A DNA stretch of 64,000 nucleotides from Macrolepiota albuminosa (lineage: Eukaryota; Basidiomycota; Agaricomycetes; Agaricales; Agaricaceae), in contig JAMWFC010000046.1 in assembly GCA_027475525.1 (NCBI GenBank), positions 2,976,001-3,040,000 of the forward strand. Direction: 5' to 3'. Below, one piece after another: positions 1 to 10,226 of this stretch. Both the position numbers and the translations under genes were made by a program. The notes under the pieces are model-generated. The model did not search any database. It saw nothing but the letters and a program-made list of their open reading frames with translations, and was not told the origin of the DNA. Positions within the stretch are counted from its first letter, which is position 1. Each line of letters begins with the position of its first letter.

Positions 1-11
1 ATGTTCTTGAG

Positions 12-1512
12 CCAAAAGATGCCGTCATTACTCGTCCAAAACACCTCCTCACCTTCGCTCGTCCCCTGCGCTTCCTGAACCACGACTAGACTACCGCGCA
101 ATTGCAGAAAATATCGTAAAGAAGTCTAATAATGCAATCAATCGAAAGGCTCCGCTCCCTACCGGTGCCATCGACCATGTTGCTCGCATGTATACCGAGT
201 ACAAACGCCTACTGAATGATCTTAATGCGAAACGGAACGCCCGTTCCATTGTTGGGGAGGACATACGGAGAGCATCTGACAAAAAGGACGCTGAGGCAAA
301 GGAGGCGGCACTCGCAGAGGCCACACGGCTCAAGACCGAAGTTAATCAACTGGAAGTGAACGTCGGGGCAGTAGAAGCTGAACTTCTTGCTCTTGCTCTC
401 GCTATACCCAATGACACACACCCCGAGAGTCCATTAGGGCCCGAGTCTGCTGCAGTCATACTCGACACATGTGGTCCTTCTCCTATAACTGCAGACCCCC
501 AACGGGACCATGTGGCAATTTGCAGAAAGCTCGACCTTATTGACCTTGAAAGTGCTTCAACGGTCACCGGATCCTCCTGGTACTACCTATTAAACGAAGC
601 TGCATTGTTGGAGATAGCTCTGACGAACTATGCCATGTCCGTTGCTCTCAAACGAGGTTTCACCCCAATTACCACCCCAGATGTCGTCCGCTCTGATATT
701 GCCAATCGTTGCGGTTTCATGCCGCGTGATCATTCCGACGTGCCTTTACATCAAACTTATCACCTTCACACTCCTCCTGCGTCTCCTGAACTGGTGCTTT
801 CGGGCACGTCAGAAATACCCTTAGCAGGCATGTTTGCTAACAAAATCTTCCAGTCATCAGCGTTGCCATTCAGAGTGGTCGGGCTTGGACATTCTTTCAG
901 AGCAGAAGCAGGTGCACGGGGAGCTGATACTCGTGGTCTCTATAGGGTCCACCAGTTCACAAAAGTGGAACTTTTCGCTGTGACTACGGATTCTGAAAGT
1001 GAAGCGATGATGTCAGAGATGGTTGAAATTCAGAAAAGCATCCTCGACGGACTTGGCCTTCCTTACAGGTAACAAGCCGACACCAAGCCCTTTCTTTTGT
1101 CTGACTTATCTGCAGGGTTCTTGATATGCCAACTGAGGAGCTTGGTGCTAGTGCTTATCGAAAATTTGACATGGAAGCATGGATGCCAGGACGAGGCAGC
1201 TGGGGTGAAGTCACATCAGTGTCCAACTGTACGGACTTTCAGGCACGACGATTACATATTCGCTACCGACGATCGCCACCTAAACACACAGACGGAGAAA
1301 TTCCCTCTTCCACGTCTACACCAACGGCTCTTCCTTTTGCACATACATTAAATGGAACTGCAGTTGCCGTTCCGCGGCTCATAATTGCTTTACTTGAGAA
1401 CGGCGCGATATTAGATGAACGAGGCGAGGTTACTAAGGTCCAACTACCAGAAACTTTGAAGCCGTTTTGGGTTGGTCCTCAGAACGACAGAGATATAATT
1501 GAATGGGTATAA
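12..1512 (+). CDS. DIA4: Mitochondrial seryl-tRNA synthetase (5' partial)
   Basis: Class II aminoacyl-tRNA synthetase that charges tRNA-Ser, probably in mitochondria. Two exons are visible, 12..1068 and 1116..1512, separated by a 47-base intron. After an N-terminal coiled-coil arm (about residues 30-110), motif 2 is clear ([20 protein letters not shown], with the FRxE core), and motif 3 ends the catalytic core ([17 protein letters not shown], with the conserved Arg). The frame is open upstream of the first in-frame ATG (188) and reads RHYSSK, typical of a mitochondrial presequence, back to a stop at 8-10. The first exon or start codon therefore lies outside the window, and the 5' boundary used here (after an AG at 10-11) is a guess. 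The stop lies close to the convergent LSB5 gene. Confidence 0.9.
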
Positions 1513-1672
1513 GTGTTACTGGACATGACGTTCTCGGAGGTGATAGTTTGACCTGTAAAAGTACACCCCGGAGACATCCATTGGATACTTTATATCTAGC
1601 AACAATATACAAAAGTACTATAGCTTCCCTCCTAAATCTGAATCCTTAAGATTTAAGGAAATGTTCTGATAC

Positions 1673-3511
1673 TTACCATCTCTTTGATGGTCCTACCGCC
1701 ACTTCATCAGTGGATGGGTCAGCGAAAGGATCATCCCCTGTCAATTGCTTTGTCAAAGGAATCCGAGAATAAGGCTCTTCGTCTAATCCATCAACAACAT
1801 CCACATAGTCCCTCTCTCCAGGTTTCCGCGAAGATACGCCACTTGTGTGAGTCTCTTCGTCCGAAGAGTAATCGCTGAAGTCTGAGAGCGAGCCTCGCTT
1901 GTTATTGCCTTTTGGTTGTTCATCCTCATCGGACAGTGTGGAAGGCTGTAGAGGACGTGGTAGGTCATTTGAAGAAGCTCCGAGTGGACCGAAATTCAGG
2001 TCTCGAAGGTCTGGATGGAGATTATTGCGGGATTCCTGAGCAACGCTTTGATCCTGGTTGCGTGGATTGCGTTGCTCCTCGACAGTCGTGATGTGTGTGG
2101 AAGCAAGATCACTAGCCAAGGTGTTCGTTGATTCTGAACTTTCACCTGCCGCAATCTTGTCGTAATTCTCTAGTGCGGCCATGATTCGTTCATTTGTCTC
2201 AATTAAAGTCCCAATCAGCTCCTCATTTTCGACTAACTGTAATTGGCGCAATATTTGATGAGAGGGCCTTTAAGAGTAGACATAACACGAGAAACTCGCC
2301 TGAATGTACCGAATGATCTGCTTCTTAACTTGTTTGGCCTTTTCCAGGCATTCTTGAACGCGTTTATTCGTTCGTATATTGTCTGTCTTCGGATTAACCA
2401 GCTGCAATACGAATAATCAGGATGGGACACGGGGAAATAACTATGAAAACAAGGCTGACTGTGATAGCGTTTGCGAGATTACTGGACGCCTGAGAGGCTT
2501 CCACAATGCTGGCTAGCACCTTCGGCTTATCCTACCATAGAGCATTAAACTATCCTTGATCTTGCTAAAGAGTTATTCGTACCTTCTCAAACACAAACCG
2601 GCCTTGTTGTCTCTCTTCTTCTGCCTTTCTTGCCTTCGTCTGTTCCTTCTCCGCCTTCTTATCTCCTGATGAAGTGCCCATGAGATGCGCCACATCCTGG
2701 TAAGGTTGGTGTTGCCTTCCCTCTCTAACGCACTGCTTGTACAATCCTGCCAATACCGACATTGAAGGGTCTGACTTGAACTGTTCCTGCCAGGATGCTC
2801 TCTAACGCACTGCTTGTACAATCCTGCCAATACCGACATTGAAGGGTCTGACTTGAACTGTTCCTGCCAGGATGCAGCACTGCCATCAGTTTCTTGCGAA
2901 CCTTCTTGTCTGCGTTGTAATCGGCGGAGAGGGTCTTCATTGCATCTGTTAGCTGCCCATCTGCAAAGCTCGCTATACCAGCGACAGGGATTCAGATGAA
3001 CTGATTCGCAAAAGGATCTAGAATATCGTACAGGTGAATTTGGCGCCACAGTTCTCGACAAGAGCTTTCAGAATCTAGACAAACAATCAATCGCATCTTG
3101 ACCATTTGTTTGGCAGACACTCACAACAAGAGCGCGATACTGTTGATGTGCATTTCCGTGTTTCAGCTTTTTACGTACTGCCCGGGAAGCTTCCGCCGGC
3201 CTTGCGAACATAGCATCAAAAGATTGGACCCTTTCATATGGAAATAGCTTACCCGGCAGCCTGAAGGTTGATAGAGTCGACAAGCTCCGGGATACTGTTG
3301 CAACAAATGAATTCATCAGCTATCACAGCAGTCAGGGACGCACCCATCGTATGCCTCCTCGTCGACGCTACTTGATGTCAGGATATCAACCCAATCTGTG
3401 ATCGAGGACTGAGGAAGGGTTCGGATAGAGCAAATCAAGATCCATTGAGAAGCAGCGTACTCGGGGTTTTTCACGACCAAATGCTTGTTTGGCAAAGTGA
3501 AAGGCAGACAT
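1673..3511 (-). CDS. LSB5: LSB5-like VHS/GAT domain protein
   Basis: Homologue of yeast Lsb5, an adaptor linking ubiquitin-dependent sorting and cortical actin at the plasma membrane or endosome. The N terminus gives a VHS domain across several short exons: a start region ending FGREKPR, then SSITDWVDILT, IPELVDSINLQ, ASRAVRKKLKHGN and LKALVENCGAKF. A linker rich in Lys/Glu and a GAT-like helical region (ENEELIGTLIETNERIMAAL) follow, then an acidic tail with DPFADP. The ATG at 3511 was chosen because the exon to 3461 then splices into the VHS core. A 77-base tandem duplication (2721-2874) breaks the frame; removing one copy and restoring one base rejoins KKLMAVL to SWQEQFKSDPS. The annotated stop overlaps a good splice donor (GTAAGT), so the end could instead be near 1516. 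Confidence 0.85.
2721..2874. repeat. 77-bp perfect tandem duplication 1
   Basis: Copies 2721-2797 and 2798-2874 are identical. It lies in a coding exon of LSB5. Removing one copy and adding one base at the right edge restores VL-A-SWQEQF. Confidence 0.97.
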
Positions 3512-3702
3512 GATGGACAAGACGAAGAGGGCAGGATGTCGGACTTCGACAAATTGGGACTTAGTTACAGCATTATTCTTGAGTTGATGGTATTCTATTC
3601 ATTCACAAGCTAGGGAACACGTGTATTCAATGTACAAACGAAATTATCATATGTACATTACTCTTAACAACATTAAATTACATCAATCAGTCCAACCTAA
3701 GA

Positions 3703-4975
3703 TTACGAACTGTCTTCACTATTCGTTCCATCCGAAGAGTATCCTCCACTTGCAGACCCGTGAGTCGATGTCGACTGTATTTGGGGTGGCGGTCGTGGAG
3801 CTCCATTGTTTTGAATGATTGTTGCCATCGAAGGCTGCGCACTGAGCGGAACAGGACTCTCAAGATATAACCTGATCAAGACTGTTTCCAATGCCGCGAC
3901 GCTTACACTCGGATATTCGTATACGCGAGCATGTTCGCGGACTGAATGAAAGAGCGTTGCCATGTTCTCCCACCGATCCTGAGACATCCCGGGATGTACA
4001 GGCGGAGGAGGCGGGACAAATTGTGGAGGTGGAGGATAAGGAATTGGCTGAGGGGCTGCATAAAGTGGCTGGGGTTGTCCGGGCAATGGAGCGATCAATG
4101 GCACGGACGAGAATACATTGGTAGGCTGTTTTTGAGGTGCAGACGATGGAGATGGCTCAACAACGGTGCTAGTGGGAGAAGTCGTTGGAGCGGGTGTTAT
4201 TGAAGTATCTGGGGGAACCGAATCTTTTCGACGCTCCTTCGCTGCTGCCTGTGCAGCCTTACGTCCCCTTCTGGTAAATGGTAGATTGGCAGGTCCTATC
4301 TCGTGAGAATGCTGCGAACAATCTGAATATGCGATGTGAGCCAGATGGAAGAAAATGGCAATGAAAGCCTTACAACATGCACGCACTTCTTCTGTATCAA
4401 AGTAAGTCTTGTAGCTTATGGAGGCCGGACAACCTGTTCCGTCGAGCTGATCGTCCAGTCAACCAGGCATCAAGCGCAGGCTGTAGGGGAACGCACCTTG
4501 CGGCTAGGAACTTTTCGAACCCGCTCTGGGTGTTTCTTCACATACTTCTTCCTCCCACTCCTAGAGTGTCTTGCACAAACCAGTTTGGTATGATCTTTGA
4601 ATCGGGGTGGCACAGCTTTGCTGCCATGCGTATCTCCCTTTGGTGGCACGATTAACTGAGAAATCGCAGATTAAAACGGACGGGACGACCTACTTTTACA
4701 AACTCGACGACATGGCGTTCCTCTTCCTGGACACGCCATTCATTGAAAGCCGCTAGATTTGGAAAAATGAGAGTGTAGCCATCCTCGGAGTCTCCAGATC
4801 CATATGGCTGCTTCGCGTGGCCTACAGGTTTGGGGGGATTGGAGAAGGGGGTTGTAGGGTTTAAGGTAGCAGAGAAGGTAGAGGTAGACGAAGCAGGGGC
4901 GCCCTGAGTGTGGGCAAGATGGGGAGGAAGGGGCTGATGGAGGGAGATCTCTCCCAAACGGAAATGCTGAAAGCT
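3703..4975 (-). CDS. WRKY/GCM1-FAR1-type zinc-binding putative transcription factor
   Basis: Four-exon gene. An N-terminal Pro/Ser/Thr-rich stretch leads into [19 protein letters not shown] and a cysteine/histidine domain spread over exons 2-4: [20 protein letters not shown], then [20 protein letters not shown], then [13 protein letters not shown]. The order Cys...Cys...His-x-His with basic residues resembles the WRKY-GCM1/FAR1 superfamily of zinc-binding DNA-binding domains; this is inferred from pattern, not from a search. The tail is low-complexity (Pro-rich, then Ser-rich) with a central helical stretch around [20 protein letters not shown]. The exon junctions are supported because each splice keeps the zinc-ligand frame open. 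The start codon (MSFQHF) is the nearest ATG upstream of the conserved part and is not certain. Confidence 0.65.
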
Positions 4976-5086
4976 CATATATTGAAGCGAGTTATTTTTT
5001 CCGCAGGAAATTGCGAGGAAAATGCCTGTCTTTTTGAGACGATCTTTGAGAATCTCGCACGTCACACTACTTGTCACGCAACGCTC

Positions 5087-6218
5087 ATGACCTCTCTTCG
5101 AAATTCCATTCACCGTCGCAACCACAAGGAGCGTTCCCAGCTAGCGCACAGAACCAAACTTGGCATCCTCGAGAAGCATGCTGACTATGTCAAACGTGCC
5201 AGGGATTATCATTCCAAGCAGGACAAGTTAACGCGCCTCAAGCAAAAGGCCGCAGAGAAAAACAAGGATGAATTTTATTTTTCTATGCGGAATGAGAAGA
5301 CGAAGGCAAGCCAAATGTCGCATTTCTCATGTGCTTTGACTCATTTGTCTTCAGGATGGTGTGCATATTAAAGACCGGGGCAACGTTGCTCTCCCAACCG
5401 ACATAGTCAAGGTACTCAAAACCCAAGATGAGAATTATGTTCGTACTGTACGAGCGGCAGGACTAAAAGTGCGCATTTCCTACTTTTCTATATTCTGCAA
5501 CCCGTTTACGAAATATCTGCAGAAAATTGACAGACTCAAGAATAAGTTGACCGAAATGGCAGATCTGATGAAACCCAGTAGTTTGGACGAACAAGCCGAA
5601 GATGATCTTGAACAGGGGGAGTTGCAGACTTTGATCGATGCTGGGATAATCTCGGGACGTTCCCGGCCAGGTCGAAAAGGAAAGCATATAGTATTTGTGG
5701 AGAATGAGGCTGAAGGTGCGTTCTCGCATACTCGCCCGTCCTTTTTTGTTGACTTGAAGAAATACGCAGCTCACAATTACCGGCCAATGCAGAGCTCGTC
5801 GTCAACCTCTAAACAAGCAATTGTTGAAGGAAAGGAGATAGACCTTGGTTGGAAGTCGACCTCAACGAAAAAGAATTCTCAAACATCAAAACGTACGCCT
5901 GAAGGTTTGTATGAAGTGCAGGACGCAATGACACCAGGCGATGAACGAAAACGTCTCCTGAAAGAATTAGCCGCTCGGTTGGTTCGAGACCAACAGCTGC
6001 GATATACTCAAAGAGAATTTGAGATGCAACGGCTTATGATGGGCAAAGGTGGCCGGAAGAAGATCATGGGAACAGAGAAAGTCGAAGGCGATTCAGATTC
6101 AGAGGAGGATGAAGATGAGGTTGACGCGCGCAAAGGCAAACCGAGGAAGGCTTCAAAAACAAATAATGAGACGTACAAACCGCGAGTATACAAGTGGCAT
6201 TTAGAAAGGAAGCGGTAA
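5087..6218 (+). CDS. UTP11: U3 snoRNA-associated protein UTP11
   Basis: Component of the small-subunit processome in the nucleolus, needed for 18S rRNA maturation. The family signature begins at the start codon ([19 protein letters not shown]) and continues through [20 protein letters not shown], the charged middle and the C-terminal YKWHLERKR. Exons 5087..5305, 5355..5468, 5523..5715 and 5770..6218 total 975 bases (324 residues). The first intron is GC-AG (donor AAG|GCAAGC), unlike the others. Its start is 111 bases from the divergent zinc-protein start, so the two share a promoter region. The frame is clean throughout. Confidence 0.93.
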
Positions 6219-6300
6219 AGGTCCCAAGGCAGAGAATGTGTGGAGTCCAGTATGGTATATCAGTGAAGAGATATGTCATGTCCAAACGAGTGGGTAGTAA

Positions 6301-6454
6301 GTGTTTTGGGAACTAACAATGGGTATGACTAGATGGTAGCATATGCACCGAAAGTGACGCCAGCGGCGAGCAACATGGTGTTTTGGGAACTAACAATGGG
6401 TATGACTAGATGGTAGCATATGCACCGAAAGTGACGCCAGCGGCGAGCAACATG
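6301..6454. repeat. 77-bp perfect tandem duplication 2
   Basis: Copies 6301-6377 and 6378-6454. It lies at the 3' end of the PLC-like gene; one added base at the right edge joins MFKIV to the hydrophobic tail. Confidence 0.97.
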
Positions 6455-7852
6455 ACACTATCTTAAACATTCTGGGAGATAGGGACAAGGCCCCATTACC
6501 TTTAGCAGTGCCTGTACTCGAGTCAGAGACGTTTTGGGCAAGGGTGTGGCAATGGGAGTGGTAGGAGCATAAGTCACTCCATTAATAGTCGCAGCTACTT
6601 GAAAAACAGATCCACCACCGTATTCATAGAACTTGGGAGAATGAGCAATCTGCTATCAGAATAATAAGACAACTTACATCCACGAGTAAGAAATTAGGTG
6701 GTCTGGTGTTGACGGATGTACAAGTATTCACTTGTTCGCCAAGAGAGCCCGCGCCAGATGCAGCATTGGTGATATTGGCTTTGTCAACGTCAGGAGCTGG
6801 TTGACCTAACACCGTTTTGTCAAGGAAATGGTTGATGAGGTACATCTGCGTTGACGTGTCGCCCTTGGTACGGTTAACCGTACAGTCAAAGAGACTAGCA
6901 TCAATCACATCGAATGCAGTTTCCCAGACGTTAGTGAATTCTGTGAGGTTTTAGTCAGAATACTTTTGCAAGATGATATGGTAAATCAACAACCATCGAT
7001 GATATATGGGACAGCCGTGAGATCTGCCTGATTATCCATGAAGGTCACAAGTCGCTTTCCTGAGTCAATCATAGAACCAAGGGTAGGCCATGAGGATGCT
7101 TGTAACGGGCTCGTTGAGGGCGCGTATGACACAACATCCACGCCAGCAGCAGTGTATACCGAACCGAACGTCGAGACAGGCACGTTGTTGATGTTGACAA
7201 TCAGTATTGAAAGCACTGTAAGAATGTTGAGATGAGAGTAAGTGCACGGAAATCCTGTTGAGCAGACCTTCGTTAGGGTTCGCATCAAGCCAAGTTTTAA
7301 CTACGGAGCCGTGTCAGCGTCAAAGCGTGGAGTACAGAAAAAAACAGACCAGTCTTCAAGTAGTCCTCAAACGTCCCGCCGTCAAAGAGAGACTAACCAA
7401 AATTGATCAATCTTCGAAGAGAGTGACGTTGATGGACTAACGCATAGGGTATGACACAGCCTGATAACATTATTTTGGAGATGGGCTTGTACTTGAAGCA
7501 TGCGTATACCATCGTTCAATTGCGTCGTTACTGGACTTCAGTGTGAGACTATATGGTATTTATGAGAACGCAAATATCACAAACAATTTTGATCTTGATT
7601 GATTGCGACTATGAGATGATCAGCAAACGGTCATCGAGACATGAATGAAGATTCACAATTGAATGAACCATTCTGGATAGCATAAGAGTCATGGCTTCCA
7701 ACGTAGGATACTGCACCATAGCTCTTGTCACATAGTTCTGCGTGTCCGTTGCACACCGTTGCACGCCGAGCAGGGACCATGCCCTGTACTGCAGCGGTAG
7801 AGAATAGTAGAGATGTCACGACCAGCGTTAGAGTTTTGCGAGAGAAAAACAT
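6406..7852 (-). CDS. Secreted PLC-like phosphodiesterase (PI-PLC X-type TIM barrel)
   Basis: Begins with a signal peptide (SRKTLTLVVTSLLFSTAAVQG) followed by CNGHAELCDKSYG and GSHDSYAI, where the His matches the first catalytic histidine of PI-PLC-like barrels. QLNDGIRMLQVQAH and LCHTLC supply the second barrel segment and second His; LFDGGTFEDYLKT, WLDANPNE and ILIVNINNVP follow across small exons. The C terminus ends in a hydrophobic GPI-like tail (LLAAGVTFGAYATI). A 77-base duplication (6301-6454) overlaps the 3' end, and one base must be restored at its right edge to join the tail in frame. A further missing base near 6542 (a run of three G) seems needed. As assembled, the open frame ends earlier, at 6458. 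Probable role: extracellular or cell-wall-anchored lipid or phosphodiester hydrolysis; substrate unknown. Confidence 0.8.
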
Positions 7853-8241
7853 TCTTGAGAAGGTAGGGACAGAAAGAGATGGGGATAAGACTTGAACGCG
7901 CAACAAGACGAAGGCAAGAAAGAAAGAAGATAGAATATGTGGTGTGACCGATCTGTTTTGTCTATCCAACAACAGCAATTGTAAGTGTGATCGTTAAAGT
8001 TATTTTTAATCCTCATTCAGACTTCCCGATCTGTCTTCCTTTTCGCTTTCTGCAACCTGTAAACGTTGTGAACACGTAGTGACCTATACCAGCAAGTAAC
8101 AAGTAACTTGTGGACGAGATATTTTTAATCGATTCTTCAATGTTATAATGACATCGCTTCCGGCTCCATCAATCTAGCTGGCAACAGATATCAAGCCAAC
8201 CCCGACAGTAGCGTGGGTTACTCAATCTACATCTAACTGTC
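7853..8241. promoter_or_regulatory. Divergent intergenic region (PLC-like / SDR)
   Basis: 389 bases between two outward-facing start codons. The left half carries CT-rich leader sequence of the phosphodiesterase gene. I see no ORF, repeat or recognisable operator beyond what a shared promoter would need. Confidence 0.5.
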
Positions 8242-9238
8242 ATGTCCCGAGTCGTTCTAGTCACAGGTTGTTCCACCGGCGGTATTGGTTTTGCGCTGTA
8301 TGTTTTCAAGTGCTTCATGCTTTGAGCTCATTGCTGATCACGACTCGTCTTGAAGGTGCAATGAATTCGCTCGACAAGGATGTAAAGTATATGCGACGGC
8401 TCGTAGTATAGAGAGTATGGGCGAGTTCTCTTACCCCACAATCGAGAAAATGGTGTTGGACGTGACTGACGATGCGGGTGTCGCGGATGTGGTGAAATCT
8501 ATTGTCGAAACCGAAGGGAAGATTGATATTCTGGTCAACAACGCTGGGTACTTTAGTGCAGGTTCGTGTCCAGCCAGGGCCTTCTACGCATGCCTAGTAT
8601 TCAATTATCAAGCAAGGTCCCATAATCGATCAGAGTATTGAGGATGTCAAGACCAACTTTGACACGAATACGTTCGGTGTACTTCGTCTGGCAAAAGCGG
8701 TGATCCCCCTCATGGCAGAGCGCCGAAGTGGGCTTATCGTGAACATTGGGTCCATCGTTGGGGAAATGCAAGTTACTTATGACTGTGCCTGATTTGCCAA
8801 GATTGTACTCACGACATTGTCAGTGCCACCCCGTGGAATGGCATTTATTGTGCGTCAAAGGCTGCTGTACAGAGCATCAGCGACGTTCTTTCGATGGAAT
8901 GCAGACCGTTCAATATTTCTGTCTTCCACGTGGCGCCAGGCGGCATTCGGTCAAACATTGCTGATAAAGGCGGGGCACGCTTCAAACTGCCAGAAAACTC
9001 TCTGTATACCGCCTTCATTCCAAATATTATGAAGCGAATCTACGCTAGTCAGGCACCAGGTTCAATGCCGACTGATGCTTTTGCCAAAGAAGTTGTATCT
9101 AAAGCGCTACAGAAGACCCCGCCTCTGTATCTGTGCACCGGAGCAAAATGGTATTTATTTGCAATTTTCAAGTGGCTTCCGAAGACATTGGTCCTGAATC
9201 ATCTATGGAAAATGTTTTCCAAAAAGGTTGAGCCTTGA
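8242..9238 (+). CDS. Short-chain dehydrogenase, AYR1-like (1-acyl-DHAP reductase type)
   Basis: Classical NAD(P)-dependent SDR. Exons 8242..8297, 8356..8561, 8617..8767 and 8824..9238 give 275 residues. Visible motifs: the cofactor loop TGCSTGGIGFAL, VLDVTDD, NNAG (in ILVNNAGYFSAG), the catalytic Ser in IVNIGSIVGE and YCASK with Tyr and Lys. The C terminus is hydrophobic (WYLFAIFKWLPKTLVLNHLW), fitting ER or lipid-droplet association as in yeast Ayr1, which reduces 1-acyl-dihydroxyacetone phosphate in ether-lipid and phosphatidate synthesis. The third intron is GC-AG (GAAAT|GCAAGT). The family is certain; the exact substrate is inferred from similarity to Ayr1. Confidence 0.88.
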
Positions 9239-9441
9239 GGCTGTCAAGGGATGGGAGGTTGAGATGATAGAACGTTGAAGCGGCTACCTAGAGCTGTCTG
9301 TATCGCCTGTAGATTACAATGTTTCTCTGGTGGATTGTGTGCAGATCTACCATAGGTGTCCCGAGGAATGATTATAATTAATGTTTGGCCAGAAGTGCAC
9401 AGCCACCCTGCCTTGGCATTGTTGCTTTCAACCACGATACC

Positions 9442-10112
9442 ATGTCGCGATACCCAGACTATTTGTCGCCCAATGTAACCCCAACAAAGCTGAACAAAGT
9501 GCACAAGTCGCGTGCACGACGCGAGCCTTCGGGCGTGTTTTCACTATTCAAGCCGCCACAGATCCAGCAATTCAAGGAGGCCTTTCAGCTGATTGATCAT
9601 GACAAGGATGGATGGGTGACTGAAGGCGACTTGAAAGAGATCTTCTCGAGTCTCGGTGCGTCGAGGGACTGCGGGGCGACGCTGTTACTTATTCTGAGAA
9701 AGGCATCACACCGTCGAAACAGATGTTGGACGATCTACTGAGTGCGAGACCGGGTGGAGGTAGGATGGCGTACTTGGAAGACCGAGGAATCAACTTTACA
9801 ATGTTTCTTACGATGATGAGTGAACGACTGTTTGAATTTGACACAGAGAAGGAGCTGCTGGAGGCATTTGAGTCATTTGACGAGAATGACACGGGAATGG
9901 TGAAGGTGGACGAGATGCGGAAATGGCTGAAGGAGGTCGGGGAACGGATGGACGAAGACGAGGTTGGTGTGTGTGGTTGCGATGACGAACGAGGACTGAC
10001 TGGACTGCAGATTGGCCGACTGCTGGAGGGGTCGTTCAGCGATCGACAGGGGAACTTTAACTACCGGGAGTGGGTGAAGGTATTACGGGTTGAGGAAAGT
10101 GTAGAACAGTAG
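9442..10112 (+). CDS. RLC1: Myosin II regulatory light chain (EF-hand)
   Basis: Calmodulin-like light chain of type II myosin, acting in the cytokinetic ring. Exons 9442..9655, 9703..9962 and 10011..10112 give 191 residues, the usual size with a short extension. A basic N terminus precedes SGVFSLFKPPQIQQFKEAF, the conserved start of regulatory light chains. The first EF-hand loop is canonical (DHDKDGWVTEGD), a second pairs with FESFDENDTGMVKVDEMRKW, and the C-terminal lobe ends with GNFNYREWVKVL. Calmodulin itself is excluded by the extension and by degenerate later loops. No frame problems are seen. Confidence 0.85.
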
Positions 10113-10226
10113 AAAACATGAGATGTATGGCTTGGCATGCCAAGAGTCTTGGCGGAGGACCCCGGAGCAAATGCCAAGGGATGCTTGGCTGAGCGATCGG
10201 CTTGGCAGAAGTTGGCTTAAAACATC

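Noticed and set aside
6406..9238. A biosynthetic cluster made of the PLC-like enzyme, SDR, MGST3 and AMP ligase
   Set aside because: They are many kilobases apart, separated by core housekeeping genes, and no backbone synthase or transporter is present.
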